A stretch of DNA of 64,000 nt, from positions 1 through 64,000 of the forward strand of contig CALUMB010000005.1 of NCBI GenBank assembly GCA_944321645.1, given 5' to 3'. A program made the position numbers and the translations under genes. How positions within the stretch are numbered: the stretch's first letter is position 1; each line of letters starts with the position of its first letter. This DNA comes from an uncultured Prevotella sp. GTDB taxonomy: Bacteria > Bacteroidota > Bacteroidia > Bacteroidales > Bacteroidaceae. Of this stretch, positions 54,360-64,000 are shown in pieces. The notes under the pieces are model-generated. The model was not told the origin of the DNA. It saw only the letters and a list, made by a program, of their open reading frames with translations, and made no database searches.

Positions 54360-55457
54360 TTATTCTTTTGCAGTATGCCCATGCACATGAGCAAGAGAGA
54401 TGAACACTGCGCTAAGCATAGTGAACACCAAAGCCTGTATGAAGCACACAAGCACTTCAAGCAGCATCATAAACACGCTCATAAGCACGCTCACCACTGT
54501 CATTGACGCTCCGGCCACCGCATTTATACCAAACATAATGAATATTATGCAAGCCAGCGACAAAGCAATCGCGTGTCCGGCCATCATGTTGGCATAGAGA
54601 CCAATCATTAGTGCCAACGGCTTGGTGAAGATGCTGAAAATCTCAATGAACGGCATAAGAGGCACCGGCGCCTTGAGCCAAGTTGGAACCTCAGGCCAGA
54701 AAATGTCCTTCCAATACGCCTTAGTACCCGTTACGTTCGTTATTATGAACGTACACAGCGCGAGGAACATCGTGCAAGTTATGTTGCCAGTGAGATTTCC
54801 CCCACCCGGCGGGAATGGAACGATTCCCATCAGGTTGGCGATGAAGATGAAGAAGAAGCACGTGAGCAGGTATGGCGCGTATTTGTCGGCCTCCTTACCC
54901 AATGTAGCTTTCACCACCTCGTCATAAATGTACATTATGAACATCGTCATAAGCCCGGTGAATCCCTTTGGAGCCGGGTCGTCAGGCTTATGTTTCCTGC
55001 ACCAACGCGCCGGCACCAGCACACAAATGAGAAGCAGGATGGCATCAATGAACAGCACGGCAACGGTCTTCGTGATGGAAATGTCGAACGGACGCACTTC
55101 ATCACCGCCAACGGTCTCACAGATCTTGTTTTCGTTTTCCGCACTGCCTGAAATATACAGCCCGTAAGGCCCGGGGCGGTTGCCGTTGGCATCTTTTTCC
55201 TCTGCAAACTTGCTACTGGAAAAGACGTGCCACCCGGTCGAGCTTTTCACTATCACAGGCAGGTGAAGGATTACGCCATGGCCGTTAATGGTCGTTATGT
55301 GCCATTCATACGAATCCAAAATATGCCCCCACAATATGCCTTGCAGGTCTATCCCACCACCCTTATCCCCTGCCTCCGGGGCAGCAGCCTTGGTGGACAT
55401 GGTGGCCAATGCCACAAACAAGATGCAAAGCAAATGCTTGATGTATCTCATACTCAA
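54360..55457 (-). CDS. atpB: ATP synthase subunit a, stator arginine replaced by glycine
   Basis: Proton-channel subunit of Fo (365 residues). As in other Bacteroidetes, it has an N-terminal signal-like segment and a periplasmic extension of about 110 residues before the first core helix. The core helices are intact, including Asn290, the AGH histidine (295), the LLEVLVCFIQA glutamate/glutamine and the final MLSAVFISL. The motif aligned with E. coli KPVSLGLRLFGN reads KPLALMIGLYAN, so the position of the essential Arg210 is Gly286 (codon GGT, 54602-54600). One base change (CGT to GGT) would explain it. It overlaps the upstream gene by 4 nt. Confidence 0.92.
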   Translation of the reverse strand: MSMRYIKHLLCILFVALATMSTKAAAPEAGDKGGGIDLQGILWGHILDSYEWHITTINGHGVILHLPVIVKSSTGWHVFSSSKFAEEKDANGNRPGPYGLYISGSAENENKICETVGGDEVRPFDISITKTVAVLFIDAILLLICVLVPARWCRKHKPDDPAPKGFTGLMTMFIMYIYDEVVKATLGKEADKYAPYLLTCFFFIFIANLMGIVPFPPGGGNLTGNITCTMFLALCTFIITNVTGTKAYWKDIFWPEVPTWLKAPVPLMPFIEIFSIFTKPLALMIGLYANMMAGHAIALSLACIIFIMFGINAVAGASMTVVSVLMSVFMMLLEVLVCFIQALVFTMLSAVFISLAHVHGHTAKE

Positions 55458-55873
55458 ATCTTTTGACTTAGTTTTCGTTCAACACGTGCAAAAAATGCGC
55501 AATCCGTTACCAGCGTCGCGATATAGAAGACAAGGAACACAACGGCAAAGTTTATTATCGCTGTGCGCTCTTGGCTTATCACGCAATAGGCGGCTACCAC
55601 CAACGCTGCAAGCACCAAGCGCAAGGCAGACGCGGCAAAATAGAACTTCGACAGTACACCTGCCGACGACTTGGCCGCCGCCTTCCATGCTTCACCGTAA
55701 GCGACACTCAAAACAATGGAATATACAGCACTGATAGCCAGTGGAGTTACGAAGTCGTTCCTCCCTGTCAGGTTTACTGCCAGAAGTCCCAACAGAGTCA
55801 TCCCGGCAACAACCCACAAGGCGCATTTGTGGTACCTCTTGCCTATCCGGCCTATCGATTCCTTGTATGTCAT
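55454..55873 (-). CDS. Four-helix membrane protein of the ATP synthase operon (AtpI-like position)
   Basis: Protein of 139 residues with four hydrophobic segments (CALWVVAGMTLLGLLAV, FVTPLAISAVYSIVLSV, LRLVLAALVVAAYCVI, FAVVFLVFYIATLVTDCAFF). Its place between atpC and atpB is where AtpI/Atp1-type assembly factors occur in many operons, and size fits. Sequence similarity to AtpI is not obvious by eye. It overlaps the atpB start by 4 nt and begins 1 nt after the atpC stop. Confidence 0.75.
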   Translation of the reverse strand: MTYKESIGRIGKRYHKCALWVVAGMTLLGLLAVNLTGRNDFVTPLAISAVYSIVLSVAYGEAWKAAAKSSAGVLSKFYFAASALRLVLAALVVAAYCVISQERTAIINFAVVFLVFYIATLVTDCAFFARVERKLSQKI

Positions 55874-55874
55874 G

Positions 55875-56114
55875 TCAGTTCAATTCCGCACAGATGCTTA
55901 TCACGTTTTTTTGCACTTCGACAAAGCCGCCGGATATTTCAACCTTTGACTTGCCTTTGGCAGTCGCATATTCGACTACGCCCGTCTGCAATGACGATAT
56001 GATTGGCGCGTGATCTTTCAGAATCTCAAAGCTTCCCTTCGTTCCAGGAACGAGCACACTGGTCACTTCGCCATCGAATATCACCTTTTCCGGGGATATA
56101 ATCTTCAACTTCAT
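55875..56114 (-). CDS. atpC: ATP synthase subunit epsilon (short form)
   Basis: Epsilon subunit of 79 residues containing only the N-terminal beta-sandwich (KLKIISPEKVIFDGEVTSV..HAPIISSLQTG). The C-terminal helical hairpin that inhibits ATP hydrolysis in E. coli is absent. This short form is normal for the phylum. Follows atpD by 21 nt. Confidence 0.94.
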   Translation of the reverse strand: MKLKIISPEKVIFDGEVTSVLVPGTKGSFEILKDHAPIISSLQTGVVEYATAKGKSKVEISGGFVEVQKNVISICAELN

Positions 56115-56135
56115 GCTTTACTACTCAAAGGTGGT

Positions 56136-57722
<1,587 letters not shown>

Positions 57723-57801
57723 TTAAAACAGTAATGCTGCTATAATTTCGTTTATTTCTGTTTAATTATCTTGAAAATGCCGGGTTAAAAAACATCAATC
57801 G

Positions 57802-58779
57802 TCAGATGCTCAGTTCGTCGAGCACCTTTATGAGCTTCATGTCGAGCGGCTTGTCGGTGCGTATGGCATCGCTGAACGGCACATACACCACCTCGTTGTT
57901 CCTCACGCCAATCATAACATTGCGCTGCCCCTGCATGATGGCTTCGATAGCCCCAACGCCGGTCCGGCTGGCCAGTATGCGGTCGTGGGCCGTCGGCCTC
58001 CCGCCACGCTGCAGGTGGCCGAGTATCGACACGCGCACGTCATAGTCCGGGAACTCGTTGCGCACGCGCTCGGCATAGTAGAGTGCGCCGCACTTCGGAC
58101 TTTCAGACACGATCACAATGCAACTTTTCTTCGACTTCCTTATGCCGCGCTCCATGAACCGCGCCAACTGGTCCACGTCGGTAGAGTCTTCGGGTATAAT
58201 CGCCGCCTCGGCTCCGCTGGCTATCGCACTGTTCTGCGCAAGGAAACCGGCGTCGCGCCCCATCACCTCCACGAAGAAAATGCGCTCGTGGCTCTGCGCC
58301 GTGTCGCGTATGCGGTCGACGCATTCCACGATAGTGTTCATCGTCGTGTCGTAGCCAATGGTGGAGTCCGTGCCGTAGAGGTCGTTGTCTATCGTGCCGG
58401 GCAGGCCCACGCAGCACACGTCGTATTCGGCTGCAAAGTCGCGTGCACCGGTCAGAGAGCCGTTGCCGCCAATCACCACCAGCGCGTCTATCTCCTCCCT
58501 CTGCATCGTCTCGTATGCCTTGGCCTTGCCTTCGGGAGTCATAAAGTCTTTGCTGCGAGCGGTCTTAAGTATCGTGCCGCCCTGCATGATTATACCGCTT
58601 ACGTTTTCGGTAGTGAACGGGGCCACCTCGCCGTTTATCAGCCCGTCGTAGCCCCTGTATATGCCTTTAATCTTGAAGCCGTTGCATATTCCGGCCCTTG
58701 TCACAGCCCTTATTGCGGCGTTCATGCCTGGAGCGTCGCCCCCTGAAGTGAGCACACCTATTGTCTTTATCTTTCCCAT
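57802..58779 (-). CDS. pfkA: ATP-type 6-phosphofructokinase
   Basis: Phosphofructokinase A (325 residues), committed step of glycolysis. Active-site marks: GGDAPGMN near the start, the catalytic [20 protein letters not shown] and [15 protein letters not shown]. The magnesium-ATP motif usually GGDGS reads GGNGS (Asn106), while the following Gly that indicates ATP rather than pyrophosphate use is kept. Co-directional with nhaD, which ends 42 nt upstream, so the two may be co-transcribed. Confidence 0.93.
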   Translation of the reverse strand: MGKIKTIGVLTSGGDAPGMNAAIRAVTRAGICNGFKIKGIYRGYDGLINGEVAPFTTENVSGIIMQGGTILKTARSKDFMTPEGKAKAYETMQREEIDALVVIGGNGSLTGARDFAAEYDVCCVGLPGTIDNDLYGTDSTIGYDTTMNTIVECVDRIRDTAQSHERIFFVEVMGRDAGFLAQNSAIASGAEAAIIPEDSTDVDQLARFMERGIRKSKKSCIVIVSESPKCGALYYAERVRNEFPDYDVRVSILGHLQRGGRPTAHDRILASRTGVGAIEAIMQGQRNVMIGVRNNEVVYVPFSDAIRTDKPLDMKLIKVLDELSI

Positions 58780-58821
58780 ATATATAAATTAATGTAGTTA
58801 TCGCGCAAGCCCCGCTTTCAG

Positions 58822-60225
58822 TCACCACACGAGGCATTCAACCCACAGCACGCCAAGCCCAAGCAGCCACCCCGCAAAGACGTATGGCGTGCAGTTCTTC
58901 AGATACCACCCAACGCGCATCCGCTCCATCTTCATCAGTGCCAGCCCGCTCGCGCTCGTAAAGCACAGCAGGCACCCGCCCACCGCCGTAGAGTAGGCCA
59001 TCACTTTCCAGAACGCACCGTTCTGCGCGAAGTTGGCCACATACGCAGCGTCGCCCGCGTCGGCAGGCATGGTCTCGGCCACGGGGTATACCGATATGGC
59101 GGTCATCATCACAGTGAACGAATCGAAGATGCCGCTGAACAGGCCGGCCAAGGCTCCCATCGCCCACACGTTGCCGATGTTGCCGTCTATCCAGTCGGCC
59201 ACGATGCCAAACGCCCCCGTCTCGCTTATCACGCCCATGGCCAGCATTATGCCCATCACAAAAAGCATAAGCTGTATGCTGCCGTATTGCAGCGTGCGCG
59301 GCGTGCGCCTTAGAATCATCTGGTCGGCGTTCAACAGCCTGTGGTTGAACACCTCGTTCACCACCCACAGCACCGACAGCACGCACATGGCTCCAAGAAA
59401 GGGGCTAAGCTTCGTGATGTTGTGGAACGTTGGGATAAACCACAGCCCACCTATGCCAACGAGCAGCATCACCATGCGCTGCCAGCGGTTCAGGTTGGTG
59501 TCGTCGCCACGGTATGGGGCCGTAGGCCACTCCACGTCGAGCCTCTCCGGCAGTGTCCTGCCAAGCAGCCAAGTGGGCACGGCCCACGCCACTATGGCCG
59601 GCGCGGCAAGGTAGGCAGAGAAGTTCGTTGCCGTCACTGCCTCGTTGCCCCACAATATCACTCCCGCCGGGTCGCCAATCACGGTAAAGCACCCGCCAGC
59701 ACTGGCCGCCAGCACAATGGCACAGCCCACCACCATGCGCTGCCGCCTGTTCTGCACTATGCCGTGCATTATGGTGAGCATCATCGTCGTGGTGGTCAGG
59801 TTGTCGAGGTTGGCGGAGATTATGAACGTAGCCAAGGTGATGCTCCACAGCAGCCGCTTGCTGTTGCGGGTCCTTATCCATTCGCTAACGAAGTCGAAGC
59901 AACCGTTTGTGTTGAGCAGCTCCACAATATACATCGTGGCGAGCAGGTACATGACTATCGCGCCTGCCTTGCCTACATACTTCAGGAATATCTCGTCGTA
60001 GATGAAATATTTCACTGTCTTGCTCGAATGGCTGTCGCCGCCGAGAAACTCCATATACTCCCCGGGGTGTTGCCCCATCACGAAGTCTGTGCCGTAGCAT
60101 ATATACAGCACCCACCCCACCGTGCCGACAAACACTGCCACTGCGGCCTTGTTTATGTGCGTAAGATGCGAGGTGGCTATCAGCAGACACCCCAAAAGCA
60201 ATACCAGAACAACAATTATCGTCAT
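58822..60225 (-). CDS. nhaD: NhaD-type sodium:proton antiporter
   Basis: Polytopic inner-membrane protein of 467 residues of the NhaD/ion transporter superfamily, with about 12 membrane segments, the conserved ISANLDNLTTTTMMLTIM motif and the GDPAGVILWGN motif (conserved in NhaD). It would expel Na+ or Li+ against protons. A TAACTTTG promoter lies 21 nt upstream of the ATG. Confidence 0.88.
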   Translation of the reverse strand: MTIIVVLVLLLGCLLIATSHLTHINKAAVAVFVGTVGWVLYICYGTDFVMGQHPGEYMEFLGGDSHSSKTVKYFIYDEIFLKYVGKAGAIVMYLLATMYIVELLNTNGCFDFVSEWIRTRNSKRLLWSITLATFIISANLDNLTTTTMMLTIMHGIVQNRRQRMVVGCAIVLAASAGGCFTVIGDPAGVILWGNEAVTATNFSAYLAAPAIVAWAVPTWLLGRTLPERLDVEWPTAPYRGDDTNLNRWQRMVMLLVGIGGLWFIPTFHNITKLSPFLGAMCVLSVLWVVNEVFNHRLLNADQMILRRTPRTLQYGSIQLMLFVMGIMLAMGVISETGAFGIVADWIDGNIGNVWAMGALAGLFSGIFDSFTVMMTAISVYPVAETMPADAGDAAYVANFAQNGAFWKVMAYSTAVGGCLLCFTSASGLALMKMERMRVGWYLKNCTPYVFAGWLLGLGVLWVECLVW

Positions 60226-60246
60226 GTAGGTTACATATTGTCGCTA

Positions 60247-60254
60247 CAAAGTTA
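60247..60254 (-). promoter_or_regulatory. Promoter -7 box of nhaD
   Basis: TAACTTTG on the minus strand, 21 nt before the ATG at 60225. The stretch 60255-60640 shows no gene, repeat or structure I can support. Confidence 0.6.
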
Positions 60255-60640
60255 GTAATCTTTTGTGAAATATCGCCTTTCGCCGCAAAAAAATAAACAC
60301 GTTTAACGCGATTTTCATATAATGAAACGTCCCGCTCCCGCATTCCCCAGCCGCCGATTCGGTATCGCGCCCCACACCTTCAGCAGAAGCTGCCATTGTT
60401 GTCAATACGGGCAAAGGACAGTTGTGGTATGCAAGAAACCGTGTCTCACGGTTCCGCAGGAAGTTCTTGGACAGGCCGCTGCGGCCATCTGCATACCCAC
60501 GATATGCTGTAGCATTCGCTAAGTCTGCGCAATGTGTTCTATTCCGTGCTGTCCTTGTTTACACGTTGAGCAAGAAGCAAGCGAAGGGCCAGTGTGCGAT
60601 AGACGCGACATCCACGAGCATTTCATGGCCCGCCGCAGTG

Positions 60641-60783
60641 TGTTAAACGACGTTAAACCGTCGATTTTGTAACAGTCTGGCAGTCAACCAATTGCAAAAT
60701 GCGCCATTTTAGCCTCCCAAACGTACCGTTTCGCGCTCTAAAACGGCGTGTTTTGGAGGCTAAAATGGCATATTTCGCAAAGC
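60641..60783 (+). repeat. Composite intergenic element, degenerate copy D
   Basis: Four 22-nt units start at 60696, 60718, 60740 and 60762 (ending 60783) with cores such as AAAACGGCGTGTTTT. The preceding linker aligns without gaps to copy B over 25 nt (AAC..CTG..CAA..TTGC), but the 18-nt dyad is degenerate (TTAAACGACGTTAA) and the 24-nt tail is not recognisable. Confidence 0.75.
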
Positions 60784-60979
60784 GATGTTGCCCAATTAGC
60801 TTTATTTAACCATTAGGTATGGGCGAAGTTTGTGTCGCAACTAAAGCCGGGCATACTTTGCACAAGGCGCCGTTGGGCAGCCTTGGGGCTTCGCCCTACA
60901 CTTTGTTCCATGCAAGGTCTTTTGACACGGTAACTTCAGTTGTTCGCACCTGTCAATTGCAAGATTCGGACAAAATGTT

Positions 60980-60987
60980 TAATTTTG
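60980..60987 (+). promoter_or_regulatory. Promoter -7 box of the second TonB-dependent receptor
   Basis: TAATTTTG, 25 nt before the ATG at 61013. Between the repeat and this box (60821-60895) there is a GGGCGAAG/CTTCGCCC inverted repeat of unknown role. Confidence 0.55.
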
Positions 60988-61012
60988 CAGAGACTTGTAT
61001 GTTTGAGACATT

Positions 61013-63463
61013 ATGCCAGCAAAGATAAAGCATTGGGAAAAAGCAGCAAGCCGACTGTTTAGTGCGCCACTACATATAAAAAAAGATGTGATGGCTGTTG
61101 TGGCAGTGCTGTCGTTTGCACTTCCTTGCGGGGCGCAATCTGACGGTTTCGCCGTGCGCGGGGTGGTTGTCGATGCCATATCGCGCAGGCCGGTCCCTTT
61201 CGCAGTGGTCACGGTATATGGCAACGACGCCAAGCGTGCGCTGGCCGACAGCCTCGGACAGTTTTCCATTGTGGGCGTACAGCCAGGGATAAGACGTCTG
61301 GCCGTTAGCTGCATAGGCTACAAGGACGTTATTTCCGACGAGTATGTGGTATCGGCCACGCTTACGCCCGTGGTGGTTGAGATGCGGGAGGACGCATCGC
61401 AGCTTTCAGGCGTCACTGTCAGTGCCTCGCCATTGCGCATGGAAAAAATCAGCCCTGTAAGCCTCCACGTGATAGGGCTTGGCGAAATAGAGAAAAGCCC
61501 GGGCGGCAACCGCGACATATCGCGCATCGTCCGCTCCTACCCCGGTGTGTCGTTTTCGCCCATAGGCTACCGCAACGACCTTATAGTGCGTGGCGGCTCG
61601 CCGTCGGAAAACCGCTTTTTCCTTGATGGGATTGAAATACCAAACATCAACCACTTTGCCACGCAGGGCGCCACGGGCGGCCCGGTGAGCATCATCAATG
61701 CCGACTTCATACGCGAGGTGAGGTTTTTCACCGGCGCGTTCCCTTCCGACAGGGGCGGGGCCTTAAGCTCGATTCTGGACATAAGGCTGCGCGACGGCAA
61801 CGCGGACGGCAACAACGTAAAGGCCACGCTCGGCGCGTCGGAGGTGTCGCTAAGCGCATCCGGCCACATCGGGCAACGCACCACCTACCTGTTTTCAGTC
61901 CGCCAGTCATACTTGCAAATGCTCTTCAAGATGCTTGGCCTTCCGTTCCTGCCAAACTTCATCGACGGGCAGTTCAAAGTGAAGACACGCCTGACCGAAC
62001 GCGATGAACTCACGGTGCTGGGGCTGGCCGGGATAGACGACATGAAACTGAACACCGACGAGAAGGGCGAAGACGCGGAATATATGCTTAGCTACCTGCC
62101 CCGCATCAAACAGAACACGTTTACCATAGGGGCGGCATACAAACGCTATGCAGAACACGGCGTGACAACAATCTCCATGGGCTACAACTATTTATACAAC
62201 AGCAACCTGAAATACCGCGGCAACGACGACTCTTCGCCCGACAACCTTACACTCGACCTCGCGTCGCACGAGCAAAAAGCGTCGCTAAGGGTCGAGAACC
62301 GCACTTACGGCGAACGGTGGACCCTGGCGGAGGGCGCGGAAGCATACTATGCGCATTACGACGACCACACGTTCCAGCGGCTCTACCGCACCTGGGGAAT
62401 CGTGGCGCACAGCCAATCAGCCGACATTGGCATGGCCGGCTGGGGAGCGTTCGCCTCGGCCACCTACAAGACACAAAGCCGCAGGCTTACCGCCACGGCC
62501 GGACTGCGGCTTGACGGGTGCAGCTACTCAAGGCGCACGGCCCGCGCATGGGAGAACATTTCGCCCACGGTATCGGTGTCATGGCGCATCGTGCCTGCCG
62601 TAGCCCTCAATGCCGCCATGGGCCTCTACCACCAGTTGCCGCCATACACGGCATTGGGGTATAAAGAAGCAGACGGCAGCTATGCCAACAAGGAGCTGCC
62701 ATATATGCGCGTGGCAAACGCCAACCTTGGGGCGGAATGGAATGTGTCGGATGCCATGGTGGTGGCAGTGGAGGGGTTCTTCAAGCATTATTCGCGCCTG
62801 CCTCTGTCGGTTGCAGACGGCATACCGCTTTCGTGCAAAGGCAACGACTACGGGGTGGTGGGCAACGAGCGGCTGGTGCCTGACGCAGAAGGACGCGCAT
62901 ACGGCCTTGAGGCATCGCTGCGCTGGCAACGCCCGGGCCGGTTCACCTCGGTGGCATCGGTCACGCTATACCGCAGCGAGTTCCGCAATGCCGCCGGTGG
63001 CGGGGCATATATGCCTTCGGCATGGGACAACCGCTTCATTGCAAACATAAGCGGCACGTATGAGCTACCGCGGAACTGGAGCGTGGGAGCGAAGCTAAGC
63101 GCGGTCGGCGGCAGCCCGTTCACACCATACGACGAGGCGAAATCGTCGCTCGTCGAGGCTTGGGATGCGCAAGGGAAGCCATACCTCGACTACTCGCGCT
63201 ACAATGCCGGACGGCTCGATGCGTTCTGCCAGCTCGATGTCAGGGTTGACAAAAACTATTATTTCCGCAAGTGGCGACTAGGCATATACATCGACTTGCA
63301 GAACGTGACCAAGAGCATATTGCGGCAGCCCGATGTGCTTATGAGCACCGGCGTGATAGAAAACCCTGAAGCGCCCGCTGCAGAGCAACGCTACAGGATG
63401 AAGAAACTGGCTCAAGAAAGCGGCACACTCTTGCCCACCATCGGGCTGACGGTCGAATTCTAA
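61013..63463 (+). CDS. TonB-dependent receptor with carboxypeptidase-like regulatory domain
   Basis: Outer-membrane receptor of 816 residues: N-terminal signal region (basic IKKD followed by VMAVVAVLSFALPCGAQ), CarboxypepD_reg-like domain (FAVRGVVVDAISRRPVPFAVV), plug (RDISRIVRSYPGVSFSPIGYRNDLIVRGG split over its motif) and a barrel ending in GLTVEF. The signal is unusually long from ATG 61013; ATG 61091 would give a shorter one but lacks the positive charges. No SusD neighbour. The ligand is unknown. Same domain plan as the receptor at 44203. Confidence 0.88.
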   Translation: MPAKIKHWEKAASRLFSAPLHIKKDVMAVVAVLSFALPCGAQSDGFAVRGVVVDAISRRPVPFAVVTVYGNDAKRALADSLGQFSIVGVQPGIRRLAVSCIGYKDVISDEYVVSATLTPVVVEMREDASQLSGVTVSASPLRMEKISPVSLHVIGLGEIEKSPGGNRDISRIVRSYPGVSFSPIGYRNDLIVRGGSPSENRFFLDGIEIPNINHFATQGATGGPVSIINADFIREVRFFTGAFPSDRGGALSSILDIRLRDGNADGNNVKATLGASEVSLSASGHIGQRTTYLFSVRQSYLQMLFKMLGLPFLPNFIDGQFKVKTRLTERDELTVLGLAGIDDMKLNTDEKGEDAEYMLSYLPRIKQNTFTIGAAYKRYAEHGVTTISMGYNYLYNSNLKYRGNDDSSPDNLTLDLASHEQKASLRVENRTYGERWTLAEGAEAYYAHYDDHTFQRLYRTWGIVAHSQSADIGMAGWGAFASATYKTQSRRLTATAGLRLDGCSYSRRTARAWENISPTVSVSWRIVPAVALNAAMGLYHQLPPYTALGYKEADGSYANKELPYMRVANANLGAEWNVSDAMVVAVEGFFKHYSRLPLSVADGIPLSCKGNDYGVVGNERLVPDAEGRAYGLEASLRWQRPGRFTSVASVTLYRSEFRNAAGGGAYMPSAWDNRFIANISGTYELPRNWSVGAKLSAVGGSPFTPYDEAKSSLVEAWDAQGKPYLDYSRYNAGRLDAFCQLDVRVDKNYYFRKWRLGIYIDLQNVTKSILRQPDVLMSTGVIENPEAPAAEQRYRMKKLAQESGTLLPTIGLTVEF

Positions 63464-63580
63464 CAAAAGCAAGGCTATGCAGTGTGTGCTTGCTTGCAAT
63501 ACAACAATGTCCATTTTGGCTCCACTTGGACTGCTTATTAAGCCGAATTTCAAGTTTTCAAACAAAAAGTTGGCAAAAAA

Positions 63581-63612
63581 TTTGGTGGGTAAGAAAAAAG
63601 TGCGTATCTTTG
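63581..63612 (+). promoter_or_regulatory. Promoter of the tRNA-Lys pair
   Basis: TTTG at 63581-63584, a 20-nt spacer and TATCTTTG at 63605-63612. Confidence 0.65.
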
Positions 63613-63643
63613 CACCCGCTTAAGAGAAATAAGCAACGAGGAT

Positions 63644-63716
63644 GCGCCTGTAGCTCAGTTGGTAGAGCACCTGACTCTTAATCAGGGTGTCCAGGGTTCG
63701 ACCCCCTGCAGGCGTA
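63644..63716 (+). tRNA. tRNA-Lys(CTT), copy 1
   Basis: 73 nt with anticodon stem CTGA/TCAG and loop CTCTTAA, giving anticodon CTT. The acceptor GCGCCTG pairs with CAGGCGT with a first G-U pair. CCA is not encoded. Confidence 0.95.
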
Positions 63717-63747
63717 CAAAACAAGAGAAACATAAGGCAAAAAGGAT

Positions 63748-63820
63748 GCGCCTGTAGCTCAGTTGGTAGAGCACCTGACTCTTAATCAGGGTGTCCAGGG
63801 TTCGACCCCCTGCAGGCGTA
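63748..63820 (+). tRNA. tRNA-Lys(CTT), copy 2
   Basis: Identical in sequence to the copy at 63644. The duplication includes flanking bases (GGAT before; CAAAACAAGAGAAA after), with a period of 104 bp. Confidence 0.95.
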
Positions 63821-63832
63821 CAAAACAAGAGA

Positions 63833-63862
63833 AAGGCAACGGAGAAAACGTTGCCTTTTCTT
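63833..63862 (+). terminator. Terminator of the tRNA-Lys pair
   Basis: AAGGCAACG pairs with CGTTGCCTT around GAGAAAA, followed by TTC-TTT. Confidence 0.75.
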
Positions 63863-63925
63863 TATTTTATGTTATGACAGGGCATTTTTCTATTTAGCCC
63901 ACTTCCGTAATCCAATTTTAATGCG

Positions 63926-63933
63926 TAACTTTG
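63926..63933 (+). promoter_or_regulatory. Promoter -7 box of the last gene
   Basis: TAACTTTG, 15-24 nt before the possible starts at 63949 and 63958. Confidence 0.55.
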
Positions 63934-63948
63934 CATCCCGAAAAAATA

Positions 63949-64000
63949 ATGACATTGATGGACAACAAACAAAATAAAGCATTCTCCATGATTGCCGACA
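63949..64000 (+). CDS. Start of an unidentified gene (cut by the window end)
   Basis: An open frame from ATG 63949 or 63958 reads MDNKQNKAFSMIAD before the window ends. A promoter box directly upstream supports it as a real gene. Too short to identify. Confidence 0.55.
   Translation, partial: MTLMDNKQNKAFSMIAD

Noticed and set aside
54566..55417. Long antisense frames over the ATP synthase and TonB-receptor genes
   Set aside because: They mirror the codon positions of strongly coding frames and have no domains.
60322..60646. Two short overlapping frames between nhaD and the TonB receptor
   Set aside because: No promoter, no conserved-looking segments and rich in rare residues; treated as non-coding.
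60821..60895. Inverted repeat GGGCGAAG/CTTCGCCC as a terminator
   Set aside because: The arms are about 60 nt apart, there is no T tract, and no gene ends there.

Overview
The window is a chromosomal segment from a member of the Bacteroidales, most likely Prevotella-like. The signs are: promoters of the TAnnTTTG type with an upstream TTG/TTTG, almost no Shine-Dalgarno sequences, serine palmitoyltransferase, TonB-dependent receptors with a carboxypeptidase-like N-terminal domain, a C-terminal sorting-signal-like tail on secreted proteins, a pyrB-pyrI pair, and an F1Fo ATP synthase operon in the order D-C-(I)-B-E-F-H-A-G. Most of it is ordinary housekeeping DNA. I see no prophage, transposase, CRISPR array or defence island.

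Layout. 0-4.4 kb: ftsY, rimO, a HU-family gene and a HU-TM-LysM fusion. 4.9-9 kb (minus): nucleoside phosphorylase, a beta-propeller protein, a Cys-rich membrane peptide, a Nudix hydrolase and a lipid kinase, the last divergent from serine palmitoyltransferase (9-10.2 kb). 10.3-18 kb: tRNA-Pro, pheT, yebC, a WecB-like epimerase with altered catalytic residues, and a PiT phosphate transporter. 18.2-25.4 kb: pyrI-pyrB, a class A penicillin-binding protein, uvrA, tRNA-Thr and tRNA-Gly. 25.6-31 kb: flavodoxin-ferredoxin protein, M6 protease, porin, rlmD. 31.2-35.5 kb (minus): a hexuronate catabolism cluster (uxaB, kdgK, eda) with an unannotated 48-residue gene between kdgK and eda. 35.9-41 kb: an isolated OPX/PCP polysaccharide-export pair and phosphohexomutase. 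41.4-50.1 kb: a frameshifted Ig-like surface protein, an AlaX-like editing protein, a TonB receptor, DUF4468, a small membrane protein and a putative porin. 50.3-60.2 kb (minus): the ATP synthase operon, pfkA and nhaD. 61-64 kb: a second TonB receptor, two tandem tRNA-Lys genes and the start of another gene.

The most novel signal is non-coding. The four largest intergenic gaps each hold a composite element with four consecutive 22-nt units. Three copies (4584-4804, 15354-15574 reversed, 43800-44020) share an exact architecture of 18 + 51 + 4x22 + 40 + 24 = 221 nt although much of the sequence inside has diverged; the fourth (about 60641-60783) is degenerate. I do not recognise this family.

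Other items worth checking: the ATP synthase a subunit has Gly where the otherwise essential stator arginine should be; the HU-TM-LysM protein could link DNA to peptidoglycan; several converging gene ends carry unusually long perfect hairpins (37 bp and 24 bp).

Many start codons were chosen because a TAnnTTTG promoter box lies downstream of, or overlaps, the longest possible start.
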